Shown piece after piece: positions 52,554 to 62,982 of a stretch of 64,000 bases of DNA (the stretch's first letter is position 1; each line of letters opens with the position of its first letter). A program made the position numbers and the translations under genes. The notes below the pieces were generated by a model. The model worked only from the letters and a program-made list of their open reading frames with translations. It ran no database searches and was not told where the DNA came from. Source of the DNA: Ascaphus truei (taxonomy: Eukaryota > Chordata > Amphibia > Anura > Ascaphidae); NCBI GenBank assembly GCA_036426205.1, contig CM071570.1, positions 4,973,872-5,037,871 on the forward strand, read 5' to 3'.

Positions 52554-53062
52554 ATGTGTGCAGAGGTATTCAATGGAGACCATTTTTAAGGTGAAATTAT
52601 AATAAGGCTTTATTGCGCCTGTCCCTTTTAACATAGCAAAACATATGAAAACAACAAACGCCTATCCCTGTTTAAGGGCTAATTTACTTCCCCAGTCCCT
52701 TTCTCCAGGGCTGGAGGGATAATCCCATTACCACCCTATTCCCCAAAGTCTCAAGAGATACCTTAAAGCAGGTAGACCTTCATGTCAGTCTCTGGTAGGT
52801 TCCTGGGTCCCCTGTGTCCAGGAATATAGGTCTTTGGGTGCCTTGATTTCAGCAGAGCCTTTCTGCTCAAGACTTCTTTCCTCTTGTCAGCACCCTTGTG
52901 TACTGAGGAAAATCTCCTTCCAGTTTTTGGGAACAGGCTTTTTCACAGGGCCGTCATTAGGCAGGTCAAGTGGTTGATTGCAGGTGTGTAATTAACCAGC
53001 ACACTGCTGGATTAGAGGCAAGCCTGTTAACAGGAATAAGACACGGTTACAGGAATCTACAG
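52554..53062 (-). repeat. LTR upstream of the coiled-coil ORF
   Basis: Minus strand: AATAAAGCC (plus 52600-52609) as a polyadenylation signal, ending CTCTTACA just before the primer site. The start is unclear because a MITE lies at 53063. Confidence 0.6.
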
Positions 53063-53617
53063 TAGTTTATAGCACTCTGTCACTGACTAGTGGATTGTAG
53101 AGTAATTTAAAAACAATTAATGTCAAAACAATGTATGTAAAATATAGGGTGTAAAAAGAACATACCCAACAACAAGCAATGGGACTATTGATCGTAAGAT
53201 GAGCGCTATACGATCGAACATGCAGTAGGTATCGTGATGAACTAATGATCTTTCATTACTTGAAATATCCAATTATGTTGGAAAAGACCCTTGTGAGGGT
53301 TATGATAATAATAATAATAATAATAATAATAATATTATGATGGGGTAATATATAGCCCCGTACCCTTGGTAAACAGAATGTATAATCTGTGAGAAGCAAA
53401 AAGACTATGGCGCTAGGACGAGTAATAGATGAGATCAAACATTTTTCTTTTTTCTTTCTCCAAAAACAAAGTACTTGGAAATTCACTCCGGTTTCAATCC
53501 GCTTCGTTGTATACCGGTTTTCGAAACCGAATGATATTTTACATGAATCGTTTTGACATAAAAAGATATTTGAATTACTCTACAATCCACCAGTCAGTGA
53601 CGGAGTGCTATAAACTA
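53063..53617. mobile_element. TA-flanked MITE with ~80-bp terminal inverted repeats
   Basis: GTTTATAGCACTC opens it and GAGTGCTATAAAC closes it, with TA on each side as target duplication. The inverted similarity extends about 80 bp inward (GGATTGTAGAGTAATT, ATGTCAAAACNA, ATGTAAAATAT). The 550-bp body holds (AAT)n at 53305-53337 and no gene. TA target choice and long TIRs suggest a Tc1/mariner-type non-autonomous element. Confidence 0.8.
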
Positions 53618-53749
53618 GGTCCCATTCATTGTGTCTTATTGTTATATTGCCCAGTTAGCACCTTACTGTTATCATACATAAGCTGTCGCAGAAAGGAACA
53701 ATTACCCACTGTCACGGGAGACTCCTGTGGCGGGTAGGATCTCGGTGGC

Positions 53750-53935
53750 CGGAACAGCACGAGCGTAGTAGGGGTCACAAGCAGGGGTCCGAGGCAGGCG
53801 GCAGGTAGCGAAGTCAGGTACAAGCAGAGGTCCGAGGCAGGCGGCGGGTAGCGAAGTCAGGAAACAAGCAGAGGTCCGAGGCAGGCGGCAGGTAGCGAAG
53901 TCAGGTAACAAGCAGAGGTCGGCAATGAGGAGACT
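53750..53935. repeat. ~50-bp minisatellite, three to four units
   Basis: Units of AGAGGTCCGAGGCAGGCGG and GTAGCGAAGTCAGG. Confidence 0.85.
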
Positions 53936-54289
53936 GGAACAGGACAGGGGAGCAAGGACAGGTCTGGGGGCAGGGACTGAGAACAGGAACAAACAGGGAC
54001 AAGCCAGATTACCAGCAAGGGCTTTTACTGTGAACAGACTTCTATAATACAGGTACAGGTACAGAAACAGATCAGGAATCAGAGGCATGTGCATTAGGAG
54101 TCTGACTTCAAGCAAAGGCAATTGAACCAACCAGAAAGCAGAAGCTATAAAGGACAGAGACAGGAGCAACAAGAAGACAGACAGGCAGACAGAGGAACCC
54201 AGAGGAAACAGAAGACAGCAGCACACCCAGTGGACAAAGAAGAACTATGGCTAAGCAGGAGGTCTAGGCGATCCTGACACCCACGTTCA
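53936..54289. other. purine-rich unassigned sequence
   Basis: ACAGG/ACAGA-rich text; frames here have no domain. Confidence 0.4.
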
Positions 54290-54620
54290 TTGCACTGCCG
54301 CCATTCATCCACTGAGGGACAGTTGGCCACGATCATTTCACCCCTGAGACAGTGGTTACAGTTTACTGATTTTAGGGTTAGGTGTTTTTAGGGTATAAGG
54401 TTAGGCATTTTAGGGTTAGCGGCTAAGGTTAGGGTTTTAGCATTTTTAGGGTAAGGGATTAAGGATAGAGTTATTAGGGTAAAGGATTAAGGTTATTGTT
54501 TTTAGGGTTAGGGGTTAAGGTTATTGGTTTTAGGGTTAGGGGTTAAGGTTATTGTTTTTAGAGTTAGGGATTAAGGTTATTGTTTTTAGGGTTAGGGGTT
54601 AAGGTTATTTTTTTGTTGGG
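54290..54620 (+). repeat. dispersed repeat with telomere-like TTAGGG text, copy 1
   Basis: A head (CACTGCCGCCATTCATCC, GGGACAGT, TTTCACCCCTGAG) is followed by about 260 bp of degenerate TTAGGGTTAGG and GGTTAAGG units. The inverted copy at 56680-57000 has the same head and the complementary CCCTAA-type text. Confidence 0.75.
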
Positions 54621-54929
54621 TTACTACAAAAAAAAAACACAAAGGGAGCTGAGAGCTACTTCCAATATGACAAAAATACACAGTTATTAATGCAGTGCAA
54701 ATTCTAATATAGTGAACCACAATGGGAGCCCAATGGATTGTGTGAGCCTACCACTTGTCGCACATAATCACAATATAAAATTGAATAAAATGATATTCAA
54801 ACCAAACGACGAACTGGTATGTAGAAAGTCCAATAGCAAATGCAATAGTGAATCTGACCAGGAGCAAACTGTAGCTTCAATAATGGTGTTGCCACACCAA
54901 TAATACCTAACAGAGAAAAAAAAGAAAGA

Positions 54930-54985
54930 GAAGCGCAAGCTCCATAGCGTGATACTGTTGAGAAAATTTTATCAAAATTGAAAAT
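54930..54985 (+). repeat. single end of the GCGCAAGCTCCATAGCG element
   Basis: Matches the terminal inverted repeats at 7393 and 7868. No partner end is found nearby. Confidence 0.6.
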
Positions 54986-55229
54986 TAAAAATTATATATA
55001 TATATCTTGAAATAAGGGTTATTTAGTTTAACCCTTTGGCCAAAGCATTGTAAGCCTGCAAGCCACTTCAAGGCATGACCATAATGTCGCAGGTCCTAAT
55101 ACTAACTGATTAAAAATTTTAGTTACCTGTATAATTACAGGAAGAATGATCTGCATTGCATCTGTCACAAACAGCTGCATGAAAAGACCTGTACATATGA
55201 AAAGTGGGGAGGGGAGAGATAAAATTCTG

Positions 55230-55975
55230 GGGAGGAGGGGCCAATAACCTCCAAAACAGCTGCACTAGGCCAGAGATCCCCCTAGGCCCCAGCTAGGTCC
55301 CGACTCCCCTGTGTAGCTTGTGGTTGCTGCAGGGACAGGCCCATAGATAGGGACTCTGCTCCTGTAGAACCAGAACATCCTGGACCAGGGTGATCTGGGA
55401 CCAGATAATCCCTCTGTGACAAAGAGACACTCTTCATGGTGGCACCATCCAGGCGGGATACCACCCAACGTAGAGGCGGAGGCATTGCGGCTCATCAACA
55501 GTTCCGTGGATCCCATCTTGCAGCAGCAGCGCGCCTGGGTGTGGGATCACCAGGCAGGTACCTAACTCCTCACATGCACCAAAAAACACTCTAGGGGGCA
55601 GCGCTGTACCACACATTGGTGGGGGTATTAACTCTGTGGACACCAGGGTGGTTGTGTACCCAGGGCCACCATAGTTCTTGGGGGGTAAACCCAGCAAGGG
55701 TAAGGACACGGTGCAAAGGGAAGCACGGTGAAGGGGTACGGCCCTGCAAGGCTTGTATGTTTTGGAGCGTGACATTATTCTGTACGGTAAAACTATTATA
55801 CTTACACAAGTGTGTTTTGTTGCCTGGGGTTCCTGTAACGGGGTAATTCCATATAGCAGAATCCCGTACAAGTAGAGGCGCTACCGAAAATCAACTCAGG
55901 TACACCCCAGGTTCCCAGCAGCGGAGGCTCAGCGGAGGCTCACACACACCGTAGCCACACATCTCCCAGGGGATG
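55230..55975 (+). repeat. LTR-like fragment related to repeats A and B
   Basis: CTAGGCCCCAG, GTTGCTGCAGGGA, GATAGGGAC, GTAGAGGCGCTACC and GCAGCGGAGGCTCAG follow in the same order as in 31550-32190. Ends are unclear. Confidence 0.55.
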
Positions 55976-56679
55976 GAGGAAAGTGCATTACAACAGTAAA
56001 TTATCTGATTTAGGAATGAGAAATGTAGTGGTCCCTCCTACGTTAGGATTAAAGACTGAAATGCTAACTGAAATTGTATGGTATGTAGGAAGAGGTCTTT
56101 CTGATCCTATGCAAGTCTAATTAACTATTCACACTGCAGTAACGGCTGAAGCACACTTTCTTCTTGACTTCATGACCTTGCTATCAGTTTGCTACATTCT
56201 TTAGTGTAATTATCATTTTTATGTGGAATTTGGGCCAATGCCCAGAAGGTATCAATACATACATGCTAATGACGCAACTTGTAAAGCCTATGCCAACAAC
56301 CTGGTAATCAGGGCCCTTTACTGGCTTCATTAGGAGTGTTTTTGTGGTGAGAAAGGAAGCCAGTGTAAATACAGCACTTCTCTGGCTCATCGACACTTTG
56401 CATCCTGTATGATTAACAGATAATAATAATAATAACTTGTGTTTATATAACATAGTTCAATTCCAAAAACACTTTCCGTTTAAACATCAGAAGTATTATG
56501 TAGCCATTCCCAGGTCGGAATCCCAGCATCTTGGACCCTTCTTTTGAATAGCTTCATATACAGGACAAAGGCTATGCATGTTCTAAATTCTAAATGGAAA
56601 GTAACAGATTAATAGTGCACTTACTGTACTTGTCCCAAAACAATCTGGATATACATTTTCAGGGGACCAGGAGATATAT
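55976..56679. other. unassigned sequence
   Basis: (AAT)n at 56421-56437. Nothing else recognised. Confidence 0.35.
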
Positions 56680-57005
56680 GGGAGCCCTAACTCCCCAAGC
56701 CCAAGCACTAACACCAAGGTAACCCCTAACCTTACCCTAACCCGTAACCCTTTACCCTAACACCCTAACCTTACCACCTTAAATGACCCCTTACCCTAAA
56801 AAGCTTAACCATAACCCATTGCCCTAACCCCTTAACTTACACTTTACCCTATAAAGCTAAACTCCTAACTCTAGTACCCTAAAGTTGGCCCCTAATGCAA
56901 ACGCTAATCAGTTACTTAGGGGAGAAATGGTCAGTGGCTGACAGTCCCTGGCGGCTAAATGGCAGTGGAGTGGCGGTGGTGAAAGGTCCCATTCCGCCGC
57001 CTTGG
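56680..57005 (-). repeat. dispersed repeat with telomere-like text, copy 2 (inverted)
   Basis: CCCTAACC and CCTTACCC units (56710-56890), then the head, inverted relative to 54290: GGGGAGAAATGGTCAG, GACAGTCCCTGGCGG, AAATGGCAGTGG. Confidence 0.75.
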
Positions 57006-57079
57006 GGGCAATTCATTTAGGTGTGGGAAAAATGAAGGCATTTTGTAGCAATAAAAATTGTATTTCTCATCGTATCCAG

Positions 57080-57175
57080 TAAGATGCCGGAGCCAAAGTA
57101 AGGTGGCGCGCGATCAGGGGGGGGGGGGGGGAGTAGGCAGGGGGACGTAGACTGAAAAGTTGGGCACTACTTCTA
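57080..57175 (+). repeat. dispersed G-run repeat, copy 2
   Basis: Contains an unbroken G run of about 16 bases (57117-57132). Counterpart of 49262-49380. Confidence 0.65.
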
Positions 57176-57690
57176 TATGTCATTCTTTTATCCATTGTGT
57201 ATCTGTTTTAATATACAGAATGCACACACAGTTAGCTCATTGTGACCAAACATCCTATTTAGGACCATACTAATACCCGTATACATCCCAGCTCATACTT
57301 AGTGCCCCGTTGCACACTAAGGTGTTCTGTTTTGTTCCATGACAATTTATAATCTAATTTGGTATTTTAAGCCTGGGTAAAAAAAGGATATGCCAATAAC
57401 ACCACAAAGAACGATCTTTAATTCAGAATCAGAGTATTGATAACCAATCAAAAATGTGATTCATTTTTAAAAGTAAATAAAGTTGATGCAAAAACTGGCA
57501 TACCCTGTGAAGAAAATGCCAAAACCATAGCAAGGTCCCCCTGGGGAGAAAAACATTGGGTTTCTAGCCTACTTGTTGCTGTTTAAAAAGTAGAAGTGAT
57601 GAATGGTCACTACTCCCTTGTACTAAAACAAGCTTGTTTGAAAAAAAATAAACTTTATTAGAAAAAAAGGCTGGACATCATAGATAAAAC

Positions 57691-57735
57691 CACTCTGACG
57701 CGTTTCATCCCGACATGGGACTTTATCAAAGAGTG
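57691..57735 (-). ncRNA. hammerhead-like motif, TTTGATAAAG variant, sense to the Penelope ORF
   Basis: Stem I CACTCT with AGAGTG, box TTGATAA, stem II TCCC with GGGA (loop ATGTC), GAAA, CGCG, TC. It lies about 500 bp past the GIY-YIG frame in sense orientation. The core G is changed to A. Confidence 0.5.
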
Positions 57736-58233
57736 AACTTTCCCTGGTGCCAGGACATGTCTAAATAGAAGCAACCCAAATCTAATTGGACAACTTGAAT
57801 TGAGACGCAGCAGATAGTTATAACACATGAAGGTAAAAAAAGTGATTTGCAATGGTTTATAATAATAAACTAGTTGCAGAGAAGAAGAAACAGGACATAC
57901 CATACAGAAATGAATACATATAGTAACAAACAAAAAGTAATTAAAAACAAAGGATATGATGTCAAGCATTAGTAAATAATAAACTTAATCTGCCTTACAT
58001 GTGAAATCATGGAGAAATCATAGTATAGAGTAAGATAGAGATCTATAGATATCATCAGAATCTATATTATATATATAGAATATATATATAGATATATATA
58101 TATAAAAAAATATATTTATTTTTATAATGAACTATAAAAAAATTATAACAAAAATTATATAATATGATAATATAAACTTTGTACTCTCCACTCCCTCAGT
58201 CATGGAGGAAATGTTTTAATTCCTAATCGGAAT

Positions 58234-60158
58234 TCATGCCGAGGGGGTAGAGAGTCCCGAGAGTGTACAGTATATCCAATACATCTCTTTTTTATTGAGT
58301 TTATTCTCTCTATTACCACCCCTAGGATGACAGGGTATATGCTCTATGGCAGAAAAGGAAAAATTTCCAATGCCTCCCCATGGGCATTGAGAAAAGTGTT
58401 GCGACACTGGATGAACTAAATCTTTCTTTCTGATTAGACGATTATGTTCAGCTATTCTTAGCTTAAGGGGTCTGATAGTACGGCCCACATAGCTGTGGCC
58501 ACATGCACAAGAGAGAACATACACAACAAAACTTGTGTTGCAATTAAGAAAATTCCTAATATAATATTTCCTAGCACCATTAGCACATATTATAAATTTA
58601 GCAGGTAATGCATATTGATATATGGAACAATTTCCACATCCGAAGAAGCCCTTTGGTATACCTGTGACATTGGGAAAACTTGATCTAGAATCAAAAAGAC
58701 TTGGTGATTAAAATCAAATCGTCAAATCGTCAATATATCTCTTAAAAAAGACGATATTATGACGAAAAGAATTATTAATGTGATAAATAAACTGTGACTC
58801 CCAAAAACCCATAAATAAATTGGCGTATGAGGGTGCAAAACTCGTGCCCATAGCAGTGCCTAATTTCTGTAAATAAAATCGTGAATCAAACAAAAAATAA
58901 TTGTGGGTGAGTAAAAAAGATATAGATTCTTCTAAAAAGGTGCAGTGTGAAATAGATAAATTAGATAAATAAAGATAATGTCGTGTGGCTTTAAGACCGT
59001 GATTGTGATCGATAATTGAGTAGAGGGAGGCCACATCTAATGTGACCCACCTGTACTCTTTGTGCCATTTAAATTCCTGTAAACTGTCAATGAGATCCGC
59101 TGTATCTCTAATAAAAGATGGAAGTTGAAAGACCAGGGGCTGCAAAAACTTGTCCATATACTGCGATAACCCATCTCCCAAAGATCCAATGCTCGCCACT
59201 ATAGGTCATCCAGGAGTGTCGACTAGCGATTTATGGATCTTTGGGAGATGGTGGAATACCGGGATGTGGACAGTTGAGAAATTCACATTCTTTATGGTTG
59301 ATAACATTAAGAATTCTCCCAAAAGATAACAATTCAGTTAGCTGAAAAAATACAAAGATGTAGGATCTTCCTTAAGAACCTGATAAGAGGCGGTGTCCTG
59401 CAGTTGTCTCAATGCTTCTTGTTTGTATTGAGTAGTGGACAATACTACAAGAGCTCCCCCCTTATCAGCGCTCTTTAGCACAATGTTGAAATTTTTCTTA
59501 ATTTGATCAATCTGTTTTACCTCTGTATATGTTAAATGACCCGATTTTACATTGGAGCATGAAAATCCTTGTGATAATAACCGTAAGTCTCGTTCAACTA
59601 AACGTTCAAAAGTAGTGATAGAAGGGCCCCTGTTGTAGTTGGGACAAAAAACAGATTTCTTACGATAACCAGAGTCATCAGAGCCAAAAAAAGGTTGAAT
59701 ATGTGTAGTTAAAGATTCACCCTGTGACTCTAGTAGGGAATCCATATCAGAAAGGACACAATTTTCTTGGAAGTTTAATGGGCCCCAGTTAACCATAGGA
59801 CCAGATTATATTGATTCAGTAAGGTCCACATTAGTTTCCGTACCCAATAAACGGTTCTTTGAAGCAAATAACTTTTTCAAGGAAAGTTTCCATGTAAACT
59901 TCTGAAGGTCTATAACGGTTTGGAAAAGATGAAAGTTCTGTGTATGTGCAAAACCAACCCTTTATTAAGTAGCATCAGCTGATCCAAGGAAAGATCTACA
60001 CCCGATAACGTTATTAATTTATCAGGAGCAATTACTCGTGCTTCTTCCTCTTGGATCTGCCTCGACTTTCCTCGTTTCCTCTGTGACCTTCGTGTTCTCC
60101 CCAACCTCTGGCATTTGACAAAGTTTATATTATCATTATATATAATTTTTATTATCAT
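58234..60158 (-). pseudogene. Penelope-like polyprotein: N-terminus, RT, GIY-YIG nuclease; deleted and frameshifted
   Basis: 60158-59910 is a basic N-terminus and LSLDQLMLLNKGLVL. 59796-59338 has FNIVLKSADKGGALVVLS, the start of the RT. 59199-58714 has RDTADLIDSLQEFKW, WVTLDVASLYSII, LGTAMGTSFAPSYANLFMG and RYIDDL, the RT catalytic box. Directly after this the text jumps to GFFGCGNC and NCNTSFVVYVLSCACGHS with YVGRTIRPLKLRIAEH (GIY-YIG, 58524-58400) and EMYWIY (catalytic Glu). The RT thumb, which lies between YIDD and the zinc/nuclease part, is therefore deleted. The RT has telomerase-like ancestry; the nuclease primes it at chromosomal nicks. The copy is dead. Confidence 0.88.
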
Positions 60159-60517
60159 TTTTTTTATAGTTCATTATATATATATATAAATATATTTTTT
60201 TATAGGTCATTATATATATTTTTTTTTTTTTTCATTTTTCTCCATGATTATACATGTATGCATATATTAGTTTATTATTTACTAATGCTTGACATCATAT
60301 CCTTTGTTTTTAATTACTTTTTGTTTGTTACTATATGTATTCATTATATGTATGTATGTCCTGTTTCTTTCTCTGCAGACTAGTTATTATTATTAAACCA
60401 TTGCAAATCACTTTTTTTACCTTCATGTGATTATTACTATCTGCTGCGTCTCAATTCAAGTTGTCCAATTAGATTTGGGTTGCTTCTATTTAGACATGTC
60501 TGGCACCAGGGAAAGTT

Positions 60518-60563
60518 CACTCTTTGATAAAGTCCTCATGTCGGGATGAAACGCGTCAGAGTG
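60518..60563 (+). ncRNA. hammerhead-like motif, right arm of the Penelope element
   Basis: The inverted counterpart of 57691-57735: CACTCT/AGAGTG stem I, TTGATAA, GAAACGCGTC. Stem II has one more mismatch. Confidence 0.5.
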
Positions 60564-60664
60564 GTTTTATCTATGATGTCTAGCCTTTTTTTCTAATAAA
60601 GTTTATTTTTTATCATACAAGCTTGTTTTAGTACAAGGGAGTAGTGACCATTCATCACTTCTAC

Positions 60665-61350
60665 TTTTCTGTCTATTATACTGAATGGAGCACACAGAGG
60701 TCTCATAGCTTTTGCAGGTTCCAATCATCAGTATCCAGCAGAGGCAGCATCCATGTGATCTACGCGCCAGAGCGCATTGCATGCTGGGTCCCCAGTCGGA
60801 GTGCAGCCGTTCATCGCTTGGACGCGGCATCTTCGTCACCAGCACCGACGGGCTGAGGGGTTGGTGTGGATACCAACCGGCAGAGCAGTAGCAGTATCCG
60901 CTAGAACCTTACGCAGGAGCGCCCTGCCTTACCGGTTTCCAGCTGCTGTGTACCCGATAGTTACTCAAGATACGGAGCTCTCTTCACCTTCACGGATCAG
61001 CTGATGGGGTGGTCAGGACACTGAACGGGTAAGGGCAGCAGCCTGGGACATTATTTTGAGGTTACAAGTGGTGTGTCTGCGGTCACATCAGTATGTATCT
61101 CTAGTTCTTTACCTGCATTATAGCCCCCGTTTTGGTAGCTCATTACCATATGCCACCCCTTATTTATTTATTTTTCATTACCTCATTATACCTGCATTGA
61201 GACCCATTCTCTTGTTGAACTTGGACAGTGGCTGTTCATTATTCCATATAACTGCACATGGTTGTTTTAGCCTGGGAACACTGGAGGTCACTCTCCGCCT
61301 TTTAACTTGTTGCTGTTATGTAATAAATAGATCCTTATTTTCCTTCCATG
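60665..61350. other. unassigned sequence
   Basis: No gene is recognised. TAATAAATAG at about 61320 may end a transcript of a decayed element. Confidence 0.35.
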
Positions 61351-62330
61351 TGTAACCCTGCTTCCCCCAGACTCTACAGTGGTGTCTAGTGTGCATGAGG
61401 GCAGATTACATGCGGTGTGGTGCATACCTGTGAGGAACAGGAGGGTTTGAGCTTCCCGCGATGTTGTGGGGGAGCCAGGACCGGGCTTCTGGGGTGATAG
61501 CCTCCATCTTCTCTTAGTGGTGCAGCGCCTCCATCTGCTATACTCCCAGGAATATGGGACAGGACCTGTATAGAAGAACCCCTTGGGTCCCAGGGTAATA
61601 CCTTCCAATTCACACACAGTCTTTGGTAATAACGAATAGTCTCTTTTAATGACAGAGCAGCAATCTCCCAACGGTAGTGGCTTCCAGCAGCCGCAACAAC
61701 AACAGCAGAGACTTGTTATTACGCCGCTCGCTTTCCACACAGATAATTCCTCCTCTCCTTCCCTTCAAGTCACTCCTCTGACAGGATGGTCTGGGCTAGG
61801 GCTTCAATACCCCGTGGCCCACCCCCGAGGTTATCCTCGCGGTGGGTCTTGGATTCTCCCCATCACCCCTGGCAATGGGGTGAGGGCATTGGTCCACCAA
61901 GTCTATAATTCTATCAGCTCTACTAAAGGACGCTGACTCTTTCCGCTCCTCTCTCTCTGCTCCTGCACTCTGCGCAGGGGAGACCGCGGTCTCCTCTAAC
62001 TCCTCGGACCGATCCGCAGGATTCTTTGACTCACGGCATACTAACTGAACTGCATACTCCCGGCATAACAAACCGGCAACTCCAGACTCTCGATATCACT
62101 ATCAACTAACTCTACTCACCGGAGTTGGCTGCTAAATATATTGCTAGCCCCGCCCCTCGTGATGTCAGCAGAACCTCCCCCCTTGCTCACGCCTGCAGCA
62201 GAGTCCAGGCCTGCGTCTACCACTCAGGATAGGGCTATGAAGGGGGAAAACCCATGATGATTACTGGTGCCTGATCTTAACAGGACTTACCACAGTAGAA
62301 GGAAGATAGGTATAGCCTGTGCTGTTTACA
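61351..62330 (-). repeat. LTR of the TGTA...TACA family
   Basis: TGTAACCC at 61351 and CTGTTTACA at 62330 match the ends of 43802-44644 except that the last GGGGGCTACA is missing. TGGAGGCGCTGCACC (about 61517-61531) and the CAAAGACTGTGTGTGAATTGG region read on the minus strand. No clear target duplication. The body is about 75% like the 43.8-kb copy. Confidence 0.65.
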
Positions 62331-62935
62331 TGTTTCTGTCCTGCGCTGGGTTTGTCCTAGTCTCTAGCAGGATATGTCAGTTTTTAAGGAAACTACTATG
62401 TGGGAAAATATATTGGGGCATTCTTCAGCTTTCCTGACGAAGGGAAACTGTTGGTTAAGGTGACCCCTTCTTTTTCCAACCTTGCACTTTTTCCATTTAA
62501 AAGCATCCAGAGGGCCTGCATAATGCTAGAAAACTGACAAGAGCAAAGGAAGCACGTGCACAAGCAAAAAACATCGCTGGAAACAATAATATACTCACAG
62601 CTCGGATAAACAGTGTGCACGGTAATTAGGATGTGCTGATCTATTACTGTGGGAAAGCTAACAATATTCTTGACTTTAGACCCAGCACTGGGCAGTGCAA
62701 GGGTTTCCCTAACATTATGAGTCATTACAGACACAGGCGCTTAACCTGTTGTCCAGCTGACACATTTTGCCTTAGCAGCTTTGAAAGGTATTAGCACTCA
62801 CTTTATCTGTTGAAATGCCTCAGGTGCATGGTTATACCCCACGGGGGGTAATCACTGCACATTAGATCTAAAAGGAACGAAAACGGTACTACCACAGGGC
62901 TTTGCAAATGTAAAGAAGTTTTTTAATGATGGACA
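62331..62935. other. unassigned; weak hammerhead-like text
   Basis: CTGACGA then GGGAAAC at 62434-62450 recalls a hammerhead core but has no stem II. No gene. Confidence 0.3.
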
Positions 62936-62982
62936 GATGGACGTTTCGGTCGTAACGTGGACCTTCGTCCAGATACCACAGT
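62936..62982 (-). ncRNA. hammerhead-like motif, variant
   Basis: Minus strand: CTGGACGA, stem II GGTC with GACC, GAAA, CGTC; TGGAC and GTCCA can pair as stem I. One base is inserted in the first box. Confidence 0.35.

Larger units (their letters stand above)
57585..60664 (-). mobile_element. Penelope-like element with inverted terminal repeats, internally deleted
   Basis: Arms of about 550-590 bp at 57585-58177 and 60119-60664 are inverted copies (AAGTAGAAGTGATGAATGGT, CTTGTACTAAAACAAGCTTG, AAACTTTATTAG, the hammerhead-like core, CTGGTGCCAG/CTGGCACCAG, CAGCAGATAG/CTATCTGCTG). Between them the polyprotein lies on the minus strand. Penelope-like elements are known to carry terminal repeats in direct or inverted orientation. 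The arms are about 90-95% alike, so the insertion is moderately old. The nearest complete-looking Penelope element in the window. Confidence 0.88.

Noticed and set aside
54360..54620. True interstitial telomere or chromosome fusion point
   Set aside because: The text is degenerate and belongs to a dispersed repeat whose head recurs, inverted, at 56.7-57.0 kb.
62434..62465. CTGACGA...GAAAC as a further hammerhead
   Set aside because: No stem II between the boxes and no CGCG after GAAA.
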